Made by a program: the position numbers and the translations under genes. This document shows, piece by piece, positions 55,214-62,942 of a stretch of 64,000 bases of DNA (its first letter is position 1; every line of letters starts with the position of its first letter). The DNA is from Falsirhodobacter flavus (GTDB lineage Bacteria; Pseudomonadota; Alphaproteobacteria; Rhodobacterales; Rhodobacteraceae). Below the pieces are notes generated by a model, which saw only the letters and a list, made by a program, of their open reading frames with translations, was not told the origin of the DNA and did no database searches. The stretch lies in contig JARWBI010000002.1 in NCBI GenBank assembly GCA_029846755.1, positions 124,001 through 188,000 on the forward strand. The letters run 5' to 3'.

Positions 55214-55713
55214 CCCCGCATCCCGCCCGGCTTGCAGCCGCCTTCGATCCGCCCATCCCCCTTTCAGTGGCCGAACGGCTGTTGGCCGATGCGCGTTTCC
55301 AATCCCGGATCGATGCGCTGCTGGACGGCGGCGACGTCCCGGACCGCACCACGCTTGAGGCTCTGGCCCAACGCGCGGGCGCCGTGCTTTACGCCCGCAG
55401 CTTCGTGCGCGAGATACGCGGCCCGGTGATCGCGGATCTGGCCGCGCGGCTTGGTCCCGCGCTGGACGATGCGCGCGCGCATGTGGACCTCGGCTGGGAC
55501 CGGATCGCGCCGACGGACCCGGACGCGCTGGCGCAGGCCGTCGACGGGGCGGGCCTGGCCTGCCTTGCCGCATGGATCGCGGACCTGCCCGAGGATGAGC
55601 GCCGCCGCGTCGCCCTGCAATGGCCGGACGATGCCGCCCTTCCGCAGACCGCGGATCCCGAGATCCGCACGCTCGGCCCCCGCATCCTTCGCCGCCTGAT
55701 GGAGTCGGAATGA
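55210..55713 (+). CDS. SctK-like sorting-platform protein (NolU-like)
   Basis: The 167-aa product is Ala/Leu/Asp-rich and helical, with no signal or membrane segment. The first part (HPARLAAAFDPPIPLSVAERL) resembles SctK/NolU. SctK proteins link the sorting platform to the inner ring and are poorly conserved. Gene order between sctJ and sctL is the main evidence. Confidence 0.75.
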   Translation: MTPHPARLAAAFDPPIPLSVAERLLADARFQSRIDALLDGGDVPDRTTLEALAQRAGAVLYARSFVREIRGPVIADLAARLGPALDDARAHVDLGWDRIAPTDPDALAQAVDGAGLACLAAWIADLPEDERRRVALQWPDDAALPQTADPEIRTLGPRILRRLMESE

Positions 55714-56267
55714 CCCTCCCCGACCGCCCGACCGCCCGCGTCATCCGCGCCGCCGAGGCAGAGGCATGGCAGGACGGTTTCACCTTTCTTGCGCGCGCCC
55801 ATGCCGAGGCCGAGGCCCTGCGTGCGACCGTGGATGCCGAGATCGCGACCGCCCGCGAACAGGGACGCGCCGAAGGCCGCCTTCAGGGCGAAGCCGAGGC
55901 CGCCGACCTGCTGATCGCCACGCAACGGGAAGTGGACGGGTATCTGGCGGGGATCGAGCCGCATCTGATCGACCTGACGTTCCGCATCATCGCCGAAATC
56001 CTGGACGGTCCAAGCGACGGTGAACTCATCGCCCGCGCCGCCCGCCGTGCGCTGGACACCTTTCGCGGGACCGAAGCCGTCACCCTGTCCGTCCCCGCCG
56101 CGCAACTGGCCGATGTCGAAGCCCGGCTTTCGGGGCTTGGCCTGCGGATCGCCCCGGATCGCCACCTGACGGGCCGCCAATGCATCCTGTCCAGCCCCGC
56201 CAGCAGCATCGACATCAGCATCGACGCGCAGCTTCAGGCGGTGCGGGCGGCGATGGACGCGGCATGA
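55710..56267 (+). CDS. sctL: Stator protein SctL (NolV-like)
   Basis: SctL (FliH homologue) connects the ATPase to the sorting platform. The 185-aa product has a long charged helix (about residues 15-75, TAREQGRAEGRLQGEAEA) and a C-terminal FliH-like domain with IDLTFRIIAEIL. The ATG at 55710 overlaps the previous stop. sctN starts 4 bases before its end. Confidence 0.9.
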   Translation: MTLPDRPTARVIRAAEAEAWQDGFTFLARAHAEAEALRATVDAEIATAREQGRAEGRLQGEAEAADLLIATQREVDGYLAGIEPHLIDLTFRIIAEILDGPSDGELIARAARRALDTFRGTEAVTLSVPAAQLADVEARLSGLGLRIAPDRHLTGRQCILSSPASSIDISIDAQLQAVRAAMDAA

Positions 56268-57565
56268 GCCGTCTGGACACGATCCTGCCGCGCCTGTCCC
56301 GCGCGGCCCTTGCCACCGACCCGCGCCCGATGCGGGGGCGGGTGCGCGAAATCCGCGGCATCCTCATCCATGCCAGCCTGCCCACCGCCCGCATCGGAGA
56401 GCTGTGCCATCTGCGCGATCCGGTCGGCGGGCGCGTCATCCCCGCCGAGGTCATCGGCTTCGAGGATGAACGCGCCATCCTTGGCGCGATCGGCGATCTG
56501 GAGGGGCTTTCGACCCGATGCGAGGTGATCCCGACAGGCCGCCCGCTTGAGGTGCCGGTCGGGGACGGGCTTCTTGGCCGTATCGTCGATCCGATGGGCC
56601 ACCCTCTGGACGGCGCCCCAGTGGACGGCGCGCCGCGCCCCGTCCACCGCGATCCCCCCGCCGCGCTGGCGCGGCAGATCATCCATCACCCCCTGCCCCT
56701 TGGCATCCGCGCCATAGACGGGCTGATGACGGTCGCACGCGGACAGCGCATCGGCATCTTCGGCGCGCCCGGTACGGGCAAATCCTCGCTTCTTTCGGCC
56801 ATTGTCCGGGGCACGGCGGCGGATGTCGTCGTCATCGGCCTGATCGGCGAACGCGGGCGCGAGGTGCGCGAGCTGGTGGAACGCCACCTGCCCCCCGAGA
56901 CGCGGACCCGCACCGTCACCGTCGTCGCCACCTCGGACCGTCCGGCGATCGAGCGGGTGAAGGCCGCCTATACCGCGACGACGATTGCCGAACATTTCCG
57001 CGATCAGGGCCGGGACGTGCTGCTGCTGATGGATTCCATCACCCGTTTCGCCCGCGCCCAGCGCGAGATCGGGCTCGCGGCGGGCGAGCCGCCGACGCGG
57101 CGCGGCTTTCCGCCGTCCTTCTTCTCGGCCCTGCCCCGTCTTCTGGAACGGGCCGGACCGGGCGAGCGCGGTTCGATCACCGGGCTCTATACCGTCCTGA
57201 CCGAAGGCGACGCCGCCTCGGACCCCGTGGCCGAGGAAACGAAATCCATCCTCGACGGGCATATCGTCCTTTCGCCCGATCTGGCGCAGCGCGGGCATTT
57301 CCCGGCCATCGACATCCTGCAAAGCCGTTCGCGCCTGATGAACGCCGTGGCCCCGGATCGTCAGCAGGCGCTGGCAGGCGATATCCGCGACGCCATGGCC
57401 ACGCATGAGGAGATGAAGCTTCTGCTGCGGATCGGCGAATACACGGCGGGCAGCGATGCCAAGGTGGACCGCGCCATCGCGCTCGCACCCGCCATCGACG
57501 GCTTCCTGCGCCAATCCGGCGCGGCGGGCGACACGCTGGCGCAGATGGAGGCGATCTTCGCATGA
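56264..57565 (+). CDS. sctN: Injectisome ATPase SctN
   Basis: SctN is the hexameric export ATPase. The 433-aa product has Walker A GAPGTGKS (residues 167-174), GERGREVRELVERHLPPE and the MDSITRFARAQREIGLAAGEPP motif, typical of the SctN group. The ATG at 56264 (MSRLDTILPRL) overlaps the sctL stop. It is a separate paralogue of FliI at 6.5-7.7 kb. Confidence 0.97.
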   Translation: MSRLDTILPRLSRAALATDPRPMRGRVREIRGILIHASLPTARIGELCHLRDPVGGRVIPAEVIGFEDERAILGAIGDLEGLSTRCEVIPTGRPLEVPVGDGLLGRIVDPMGHPLDGAPVDGAPRPVHRDPPAALARQIIHHPLPLGIRAIDGLMTVARGQRIGIFGAPGTGKSSLLSAIVRGTAADVVVIGLIGERGREVRELVERHLPPETRTRTVTVVATSDRPAIERVKAAYTATTIAEHFRDQGRDVLLLMDSITRFARAQREIGLAAGEPPTRRGFPPSFFSALPRLLERAGPGERGSITGLYTVLTEGDAASDPVAEETKSILDGHIVLSPDLAQRGHFPAIDILQSRSRLMNAVAPDRQQALAGDIRDAMATHEEMKLLLRIGEYTAGSDAKVDRAIALAPAIDGFLRQSGAAGDTLAQMEAIFA

Positions 57566-57975
57566 CGGACCTGCGCCCCCTTCTGCGCCTGCGCGCCCTG
57601 CGCGAGACCCGCGCCGCCCTTGCCGCCACCCTTGCCGATGCACGGTCGGAAGCCGCCCGTGCGGCCGGGGTCGAGGCTGCGGAGGCCGTCGCGCGCCACG
57701 ATCGGCGCGCCGCTGCACGCGATGCGGCCCTGCACGATGCGATGATCGCGCGCGGCTTCACCATGGCCGATCTGACCGATGCCGACATCCGCGCCCGCCA
57801 CGCCTCGCACCGCCGCGAGGGGCTCGACGCGGCCCGGCTTGCCGCCCTCCGCACCGCCGAGGATGCGCAGGCCGAGGCAGAACTGCACCGGCAGACCCTG
57901 CACCGCGCCGTGCGCGCGCATGAAAAGCTGCGCCTCGCCATGCCGCGCACCAAGGACGAGGATGCCGATGACTGA
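57562..57975 (+). CDS. sctO: Injectisome stalk protein SctO
   Basis: SctO (FliJ/YscO-like) is a coiled-coil stalk that inserts in the ATPase ring. The 137-aa product is Ala/Arg-rich and almost wholly helical, with no membrane segment. Size and position between sctN and sctQ match y4yJ in rhizobia; sequence is poorly conserved in this family. Confidence 0.85.
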   Translation: MTDLRPLLRLRALRETRAALAATLADARSEAARAAGVEAAEAVARHDRRAAARDAALHDAMIARGFTMADLTDADIRARHASHRREGLDAARLAALRTAEDAQAEAELHRQTLHRAVRAHEKLRLAMPRTKDEDADD

Positions 57976-58867
57976 CCTGAAACCCGGCATCGCGCAGCTG
58001 GCGCAGGCGCTGGCGGCTTCCGCACCCGTGGAAACGCTGCGCAGCCTGCCGCTGCCAGAACGCGACGCGGTCCTGATCTTCGGCGAATGGCGCGCGCTGC
58101 CCGATACGGTCCGGCATGGCTTCAGCATCGGCGGGCAGAGTGCGGTGCTGGACATCCCCCGCGCGACGCTGGACTGGATCCTCGGCCCGCTGGGGGTTTC
58201 CTGCCCCGACGATCCCATGCAGCGGGGGATGCTGCTGGAACTGGCCTGCCTCGATCTGCTGACCGCCATCGAGGCGGCGCTGGGCGCATCGGCAGAGCCG
58301 GATGCCGCAGAAGTTCCCGCGACCGCGTTCGATGTGGCAATCGGCCCGCACCGCCTTTCACTGCACCTGTCGCCGCCCCTGGCGCAGGCATTGGGCGATG
58401 TTCTTGACCGTCATGCCGTGGCCCCCGATCCTCCCGACCTCGGGGCGCTGTCATTGCCGGTGACACTGCGGCTGGGCCAGCAATATCTCGCGCCCGGTGA
58501 GGTTGCCGATCTGGCCCCCGGCGATGTCATCATGCTTGAACCCGGCCCCGCGATGCTTCTGGCCGGAGGGCTTGGCGCGGCGGTGGATCTTGGGGCCGAC
58601 GGCCCGCGCATCCGGTCGGACCTGCTGCCCCTTCCCGTCCCCTCGCAGCCAGGCCCACTTGTCACCTTCGACGCCGCCCGGACCGAGATGACGCTGGAGG
58701 CGCTGAACGCGCTTGGCCCGGATGACCTCATGCCGCTTGCACATTTCGCGGCGGCGGCCTGCGACATGGTGATCGACGGGCGCATCGCGGGGCGCGGCGT
58801 TCCCGTGACCATCGGCGCGGCCGACGGCATCCGCATCCTGCATCTTTTCAACGCGACCGACAGATGA
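57968..58867 (+). CDS. sctQ: Cytoplasmic ring protein SctQ
   Basis: SctQ (FliN/FliM-like) forms the cytoplasmic sorting platform. The 299-aa product has a C-terminal SPOA domain (about residues 225-297, with TFDAARTEMTLEALNALGP and GRGVPVTIGAADGIRI) and a first SPOA-like region (about 155-215). The ATG at 57968 was chosen; one at 57962 is equally possible. It overlaps sctO and sctR. Confidence 0.88.
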   Translation: MTDLKPGIAQLAQALAASAPVETLRSLPLPERDAVLIFGEWRALPDTVRHGFSIGGQSAVLDIPRATLDWILGPLGVSCPDDPMQRGMLLELACLDLLTAIEAALGASAEPDAAEVPATAFDVAIGPHRLSLHLSPPLAQALGDVLDRHAVAPDPPDLGALSLPVTLRLGQQYLAPGEVADLAPGDVIMLEPGPAMLLAGGLGAAVDLGADGPRIRSDLLPLPVPSQPGPLVTFDAARTEMTLEALNALGPDDLMPLAHFAAAACDMVIDGRIAGRGVPVTIGAADGIRILHLFNATDR

Positions 58868-59520
58868 CCGAATTCCAGCCGAACCTGCTTGCCATCATCA
58901 TCGTCATCTCGACCATCGGGCTTCTGCCGCTGGCCATCGTCACGATGACGGGGTTCCTGAAAATCTCGGTCGTGCTGTTCCTGATCCGCAACGCGCTGGG
59001 CGTGCAGCAATCGCCGCCCAACCTCGTGCTCTATGGCATCGCGCTGATCCTGACCGTCTATGTCACGACGCCGCTGGTCGGGAACATGTATCTGGCGATG
59101 GAGGCGAACCCGATCCGGATCGACACCCTGGACGGCATCCGCAGCGCGGCCGAGGCGCTGGCCGCCCCCTTGCGCGATTATCTGGAACGCTTCGCGGATG
59201 AACGCGAGCGTGCCTTCTTCATGGAGGCATCGTCCAGCGTCTGGTCCCCCGAGGCGCGCGCTGCCCTGAACGACAACGACCTGATCGTGCTGATCCCGGC
59301 CTTCGTCGCGTCCGAGCTGACCCGCGCGTTCGAGATCGGGTTCCTTCTGTATATCCCCTTCCTTGTCGCCGATCTGATCGTGGCGAACGTGCTGATGGCG
59401 ATGGGGATGATGATGGTCTCGCCCACGCTGATCTCGATCCCGCTGAAGATCTTCCTGTTCGTCGCGGTCGAGGGGTGGTCGCGCCTGATGCACGGCCTCA
59501 TCCTCAGCTACGGGGGCTGA
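58864..59520 (+). CDS. sctR: Injectisome export gate protein SctR
   Basis: SctR (FliP homologue) is a core export-gate subunit. The 218-aa product has about four membrane helices and the family motifs MTGFLKISVVLFLIRNALG and GIALILTVYVTTPL. The C-terminal motif PLKIFLFVAVEGW is as expected. It starts in the sctQ stop. Confidence 0.97.
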   Translation: MTEFQPNLLAIIIVISTIGLLPLAIVTMTGFLKISVVLFLIRNALGVQQSPPNLVLYGIALILTVYVTTPLVGNMYLAMEANPIRIDTLDGIRSAAEALAAPLRDYLERFADERERAFFMEASSSVWSPEARAALNDNDLIVLIPAFVASELTRAFEIGFLLYIPFLVADLIVANVLMAMGMMMVSPTLISIPLKIFLFVAVEGWSRLMHGLILSYGG

Positions 59521-59522
59521 GG

Positions 59523-59792
59523 ATGGGACAGGAGATCTTCCTTGCCGAGATGAACCGCGCGCTGATGACCGTGCTGATGGTGTCGGCGCCGGCGCTGCTG
59601 GTCGCCATCGTGATCGGCGTCGCGGTCGGTCTGTTCCAGGCGCTGACGCAGATCCAGGACCAGACGCTGCCGCAGGCGGTGAAGCTGATCGCGGTGATGC
59701 TGGTCGTGATCTTCGCGGGCAGTCTGATGGCGGTGCAGGTCGGCGCGCTGGCCAGCCGGATGCTGGACATCTTTCCGCAGATCACACGCTGA
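59523..59792 (+). CDS. sctS: Injectisome export gate protein SctS
   Basis: SctS (FliQ homologue) has two membrane helices. The 89-aa product has the motif GVAVGLFQALTQIQDQTLP between them. The ATG at 59523 lies two bases after the sctR stop. Length is normal. Confidence 0.96.
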   Translation: MGQEIFLAEMNRALMTVLMVSAPALLVAIVIGVAVGLFQALTQIQDQTLPQAVKLIAVMLVVIFAGSLMAVQVGALASRMLDIFPQITR

Positions 59793-60599
59793 ATGGACTT
59801 CGGCGCGATCACCGCGATCCTGACCGAGGTGGCCTATCCGCTGCTGGTCGCCATATCGGTCGGGATGGCGCGGGCGATGGGAATGATCATGCTGACGCCC
59901 GCCTTCATGCGGCTGGGCCTGACGGGAATGATCCGGTCCGCCGTCGCCTTCGCCATCGCGCTGCCGGTGGTCCCCGCCGTCTTCGCGATGCCGGACGTGC
60001 CCCCCACCGCGGTCGAACTTGCGGGGCTTGTCGCCAAGGAAACCGCCATCGGCGCGGTGATCGGCATCGCCTTCGGCATTCCCTTCTGGGCCGCCGAAGC
60101 GGCAGGAGAGTTGATCGACCTTCAGCGCGGATCGACGATGTCGCAGCTTGTCGATCCGCTGTCCTCGGGTGAAACCTCGGTCACGGCGACGTTGCTGAGC
60201 GTCACCATCGTGGCGCTGTTCTTCATGTCCGGCGGCTTTCTGTTCCTGCTGGGCGCGTTCTATGGCAGCTATGAGCTGTGGCCCGCGACCAGCTTCACCC
60301 CGGTGATAACCGCAGCCGCGCCTGCCGCGATCCTGTCGGTTCTGGACCGCATATTGCAGGTCGCGCTGGTGCTGACCGGCCCGATCGTGATCGCGATCCT
60401 GATTGCGGATGTGATGATGGCGTTCCTGTCGCGCATGGCGCCGCAACTGCATGTGTTCGACCTGTCGATGGCGGTCAAGAACCTGCTCTATTCGTTGCTG
60501 ATCGTGCTGTATCTGACCTTTCTGACCCCGCTGATGTTCGACCAGATCGCGGGGCTGCAAGGCGGGCTGGAGGCGCTGCGCCAGCTCGCCTTGCCCTAG
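59793..60599 (+). CDS. sctT: Injectisome export gate protein SctT
   Basis: SctT (FliR homologue) completes the RST export gate. The 268-aa product has about six to eight hydrophobic segments, with ETAIGAVIGIAFGIPFWAAEAAGELIDLQRG, seen in part, as the family core. It follows sctS directly and ends the right-arm operon; sctU, which usually follows, lies 14 kb away on the other strand. Confidence 0.95.
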   Translation: MDFGAITAILTEVAYPLLVAISVGMARAMGMIMLTPAFMRLGLTGMIRSAVAFAIALPVVPAVFAMPDVPPTAVELAGLVAKETAIGAVIGIAFGIPFWAAEAAGELIDLQRGSTMSQLVDPLSSGETSVTATLLSVTIVALFFMSGGFLFLLGAFYGSYELWPATSFTPVITAAAPAAILSVLDRILQVALVLTGPIVIAILIADVMMAFLSRMAPQLHVFDLSMAVKNLLYSLLIVLYLTFLTPLMFDQIAGLQGGLEALRQLALP

Positions 60600-60602
60600 A
60601 GA

Positions 60603-60719
60603 TCAGTTCTGCGGGCGCTGCTTGGTTGCGTCCAGTTCGGTCTTGGCGACCGTGGTCTTCTCGGTGATCTCGGACGATTTCGCGATGGCGCGGTCGAAGG
60701 CGTCTTCCATCTTGGCGAT
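60603..60719 (-). repeat. Paralogous 3' segment, copy 2
   Basis: Encodes residues 111-148 of the 148-aa protein. It aligns without gaps with the 3' end of the 52-aa gene (52827-52943). Confidence 0.92.
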
Positions 60720-61049
60720 GGCGTCGATGGCGGTGCCGTCCAGCCCGCCCTTGGCCGCCCATTCGAAGTTCCACACGCCCGAGAAGTCGTCCTTCGTCGC
60801 CACGTCATGCGTTTCGATGGCCGTGAACACATCCTCATGCTTCAGCATGTAGGACGCGGCGGCGGCGACATCGGCCGGGGCGTTCTGCGCCATCTGCTCC
60901 AGATCCTGCTTCGAGATCGCGCCTTTGCCGCTGGCCGCTATGTAGTCGGCGATCAGCCGGCTGGATTTCGCGATGTTCAGGTTGGAATCGAAAGACGTGT
61001 TCGGGTTGTTTTGAAAGGACGCAGTTACGCCGCCGGTCGAGATGGCCAT
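60603..61049 (-). CDS. 148-aa injectisome-island protein with needle-candidate tail
   Basis: The N-terminal 107 residues form a helical module (LIADYIAASGKGAISKQDLE, then AAASYMLKHEDVFTAIETHD and GVWNFEWAAKGGLDG). By eye it recalls the repeat module of HrpF/NopX- or HrpK-like proteins, and loosely the repeats of the 1164-aa protein. Residues 111-148 are almost the same as residues 15-52 of the 52-aa protein, including KTELDATKQRPQN at the end. A GGGGA site lies before the ATG. It might be a secreted or tip-located variant of the small subunit. It converges on sctT with 3 bases between. Confidence 0.8.
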   Translation of the reverse strand: MAISTGGVTASFQNNPNTSFDSNLNIAKSSRLIADYIAASGKGAISKQDLEQMAQNAPADVAAAASYMLKHEDVFTAIETHDVATKDDFSGVWNFEWAAKGGLDGTAIDAIAKMEDAFDRAIAKSSEITEKTTVAKTELDATKQRPQN

Positions 61050-61122
61050 GGGGATCCCCTAATACATTGTTAACCACCGTTTTCTTGCCGCCCCATTGCA
61101 ACAATCCGATGACTTTCGCCAA

Positions 61123-61164
61123 GATGGCCGCGCTTCTGGCCCTTTTGGTCGGGGCGCGGCCATC
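61123..61164. repeat. Long-stem inverted repeat between the injectisome island and the isochorismatase gene
   Basis: A perfect 11-bp inverted repeat, GATGGCCGCGC at 61123-61133 and GCGCGGCCATC at 61154-61164, with a 20-base spacer. It sits at the right end of the injectisome island, just after the isochorismatase-like gene. No U-run follows, so it is not a typical terminator. Confidence 0.7.
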
Positions 61165-61171
61165 GACCGGC

Positions 61172-61813
61172 CTACGGGACCGGGGTATTGAGCAGCTGCT
61201 GTTCCCAGAAATAGGCGATGCCGCTGCCGCCCGCATGTTGCAGGATGACCTCCGTCAATGCGGCCGCATGTTCGGTCCGCGCCCAGTCGCGCTGCCATTC
61301 CGAGGCGACGGCCAGCCAGCTCAGCACGTTCGCTCCTGCCGCGATCATGCGCTGCACCGCCAGCTCATGCGCCTCGACCGAGACGCCGCCGGAAGCATCC
61401 GGAACGACCGTCACGTCCCATCCCTCGCCAAGCGCATGGATGGTCGGCATGGCGACGCAGACCTCGGTCCAAAGCCCGGCGATGATGAGCTGCTTGCGGC
61501 CCGTTGCCCTGACCGCATCGACGACGACGCTGTCCTCCCATGTGTTGATGAAGGTGCGGTCAATCACCTGCTGATCGGGGAACACCGCGGTCAGCTGCGG
61601 GAAAAGCAGCCCGCCCCGCTCGGCGATCACGCTTGTCAGGATGGTCGGCACGCCGAAGGCCTTGGCCGCCTTGGCCAACCCGACGGTGTTGTTGACGACC
61701 ATCTGCGGCTCGTGGCTGTTCAGGTTGGCGAGCTGATAGGGCTGGTGATCGATCAGAACCAGCACGGAATCTTCGGGACGAAGAAGCGAATCGAGGCCGT
61801 TGCGGGGTTTCAT
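61172..61813 (-). CDS. Isochorismatase-family hydrolase (YcaC-like)
   Basis: The 213-aa product is a cysteine hydrolase of the isochorismatase superfamily: LLRPEDSVLVLIDHQPYQLA with the catalytic Asp, and GLWTEVCVAMPTIHALGEG with the catalytic Cys. The YcaC-like subgroup has unknown physiological substrates. The divergent LysR gene probably controls it. Confidence 0.9.
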   Translation of the reverse strand: MKPRNGLDSLLRPEDSVLVLIDHQPYQLANLNSHEPQMVVNNTVGLAKAAKAFGVPTILTSVIAERGGLLFPQLTAVFPDQQVIDRTFINTWEDSVVVDAVRATGRKQLIIAGLWTEVCVAMPTIHALGEGWDVTVVPDASGGVSVEAHELAVQRMIAAGANVLSWLAVASEWQRDWARTEHAAALTEVILQHAGGSGIAYFWEQQLLNTPVP

Positions 61814-61932
61814 CGGTGGTCCTTTCTGTTTCGGGGTTCCGGAAGCCGACCCCGGGCGCAGTAGGCCGTTCCTTTACATCCGGCGATAGCGCCCCAGTTC
61901 AACCAGCTGTGTCGCCGAACGGGGAACGCGGG

Positions 61933-62820
61933 ATGGAGATCGAAGACCTGCAGACTTTCGTGGTCGTTGCCGATGCGGGGGGCGTCTCGGCTGCCGCGCG
62001 AAGGCTTGGGCTGTCGAAATCCATCGTCAGCCGCCGCCTGTTCCGGATCGAGGCGGAGCTTGGCACGCAGCTTCTTGTGCGCACGACGCGCGGCGCCGCC
62101 CTGACCGAAGCGGGAGAGACCTTTCGCGATCACGCCGCGCGCGCCGTGGCCGAACTGGACAGCGCAAGGGAGGCGATCCTGCCCGATGGCGACCTGCGCG
62201 GCCGCCTTCGGATCGCCATGCCGCTGACCTTCGGGCCGACCCATTTCGCGTCCGTGCTGGCCCAGATGGCCAGGCGTCACCCGCGCCTGCACATCCATAC
62301 ATCTTTCAGCGATCGTTTCGTGGACCTGATCGGCGAAGGCTTCGATTGCGCCATCCGCGTCGGCTATCTGCCCGATTCCAACCTGATCGCAAAGCGCGTG
62401 GGGCCGCTGTCTGGCAAGCTGCTGGCCAGCCCGTCCTATATCGAGGCGCACGGCACCCCCCAAAGGCCCGAGGAAGTGCCCCGCCATCAGGCCGTCATGC
62501 AAGGGACCGAGGCATGGCAGTTCGTGGACGGCGACCGAATCGTCTCGGTCCAGCCCCAGGGCAGCTTCAAGGCGGACAATGCGGCAGCCCTCGCCACCGC
62601 GGCGGCGGCAGGTCTGGGAATCGGCTGGCTGCCCGATTGCATCACGCATGACTTTATTGCGGACGGGCGGCTGGTCCCCATCATGACCGCCCACCCACCA
62701 CCCGAGGCGGCGATCCACGTCGTCCGCCCGCCGGGCCGCCACCCGTCGCGGAAAATCCGCGTCCTGACCCAGATGATGGCCGACCATCTGACGCAAAGCC
62801 CCGAATTCTGGGGACGCTGA
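61933..62820 (+). CDS. LysR-type transcriptional regulator
   Basis: The 295-aa product has an N-terminal winged helix ([37 protein letters not shown]) and a substrate-binding domain with [14 protein letters not shown]. The ATG at 61933 was chosen because it places the helix-turn-helix at the normal distance; the longer frame starts in the neighbouring gene. Divergent position suggests it regulates the isochorismatase-like gene across the 119-base gap. Confidence 0.92.
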   Translation: MEIEDLQTFVVVADAGGVSAAARRLGLSKSIVSRRLFRIEAELGTQLLVRTTRGAALTEAGETFRDHAARAVAELDSAREAILPDGDLRGRLRIAMPLTFGPTHFASVLAQMARRHPRLHIHTSFSDRFVDLIGEGFDCAIRVGYLPDSNLIAKRVGPLSGKLLASPSYIEAHGTPQRPEEVPRHQAVMQGTEAWQFVDGDRIVSVQPQGSFKADNAAALATAAAAGLGIGWLPDCITHDFIADGRLVPIMTAHPPPEAAIHVVRPPGRHPSRKIRVLTQMMADHLTQSPEFWGR

Positions 62821-62894
62821 CACCGACGCGGATCTCGCGCGGCCCCGCCCTTTTATCCTTGCCTTATTTTTCAGGCTCCCCTATCCACGGCGGC

Positions 62895-62942
62895 GGGACA
62901 CCCTTCCCCAACGAAGGGCGATTATCTGTAAGGATACCAGCA
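62895..62942 (+). ncRNA. Candidate serC leader RNA motif
   Basis: Directly before serC a hairpin CCCTTC-N6-GAAGGG (62901-62918) is followed by GATTATCTGTAAGGATACCAGCA up to the ATG, so the ribosome site lies just after the hairpin. A conserved serC RNA element in this position is known in alphaproteobacteria. I recognise the layout and the closing hairpin, not a scored match. Confidence 0.6.
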
